A stretch of 5,397 bases of DNA, taken from assembly GCA_946627575.1 (NCBI GenBank), contig CAMOVS010000110.1, positions 1-5,397 on the forward strand. The letters are read 5' to 3'. The first letter of the stretch is position 1; each line of letters opens with the position of its first letter. Of the stretch, positions 5,195-5,397 are shown piece by piece. Under the pieces are notes generated by a model. The model saw only the letters and a list, made by a program, of their open reading frames with translations, was not told where the DNA came from and did no database searches. Origin of the DNA: an uncultured Lachnospiraceae bacterium. Its GTDB lineage: Bacteria; Bacillota; Clostridia; Lachnospirales; Lachnospiraceae. The translations under genes and the position numbers were made by a program.

Positions 5195-5397
5195 TTGTAC
5201 ACACACCTTTCTATGCGGAACTTCCACTTCTTATGTCCGCAAATTGATGCAACATGATCGTTCCAGTACTGTTCCCCAACATACTGTTATCTTGTTACAT
5301 ACATAACATGCATACTTGCTTACGGAGCATGGCATATCTGTGTTATTCTCTCTGTCAGACAGTCTGCACTCCTGCAAACAACCTCCTGTGATCTCTT
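5195..5397 (-). other. Leader/upstream region of the complete kinase gene
   Basis: No gene is supported in these 203 nt; all three minus-strand frames from the edge close with short, unremarkable tails. An inverted repeat TGTTA-N6-TAACA (5293-5308) is a possible operator. It shares TGTTACA with the arms of the deoC leader repeat. CAGTACTG (5264-5271) is a short palindrome. I see no -35/-10 pair of good quality, so the promoter may be outside the window, need an activator, or use another sigma factor. An AGGAGG near 5382-5387 is followed by no usable reading frame. Confidence 0.4.
5214..5241 (-). repeat. Small hairpin just before the RBS of the complete kinase gene
   Basis: TGCGGA (5214-5219) and TCCGCA (5236-5241) are perfect 6-bp inverted arms with a 16-nt loop. 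They end next to the AAAGG ribosome-binding site, 19 nt before the start codon. The position matches the hairpin before the other kinase, though the stem sequences differ. Confidence 0.4.

Noticed and set aside
2422..5277. 12-nt GGGGAACAGTAC at 2422-2433 and its inverse at 5266-5277 flanking the kinase-dehydrogenase pair
   Set aside because: Could suggest terminal repeats of a mobile unit. But a 12-nt inverted match is expected about once by chance in 5.4 kb, the match does not extend, and no transposase or target duplication is seen.
5340..5397. End of another minus-strand gene, or a short leader peptide after AGGAGG near 5385
   Set aside because: The frames give only a few residues before a stop or an unremarkable tail. 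The GTG after the AGGAGG would encode just four residues.

Overview
The window looks like chromosomal DNA of a Bacillota bacterium, most plausibly a gut clostridium of the Lachnospiraceae type. That is inferred from strong AGGAGG ribosome-binding sites, moderate GC in genes with AT-rich spacers, a consensus TTGACA-N17-TATTGT promoter, and the protein sequences themselves. I see no mobile element, CRISPR array, tRNA or rRNA.

All four genes I can support lie on the minus strand, so the window reads right to left. From 5194 down to 2440 there is an FGGY sugar/polyol kinase followed after 34 nt by an iron-dependent alcohol dehydrogenase. This pair ends in a structured 3' region: a likely three-way junction (2332-2420), then a 60-nt hairpin with a short U run (2241-2306). 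A new transcription unit starts at a near-consensus promoter (2126-2154). Just past its start point is an inverted repeat that could be an operator. It drives deoC (2014-1325), a class I aldolase of the deoxyribose-phosphate aldolase family. After a 420-nt spacer comes a second FGGY kinase, from 904 off the left edge. Its N-terminal 301 residues are present.

Together the genes encode a kinase, an aldolase, a dehydrogenase and a second kinase. This is the logic of a small-sugar or polyol pathway: phosphorylation, retro-aldol cleavage to glyceraldehyde 3-phosphate and a short aldehyde, and redox disposal of the aldehyde or oxidation of the starting polyol. The substrate cannot be read from the sequence, and no transporter or regulator is visible. 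Several family-typical residues are changed. The dehydrogenase has Met at the usual relay His. The aldolase has Asn at the Cys that makes E. coli DERA aldehyde-sensitive. The two kinases differ in their substrate-contact loop. These changes and the dual-kinase layout are the most interesting aspects; nothing here is clearly a wholly new class of system.
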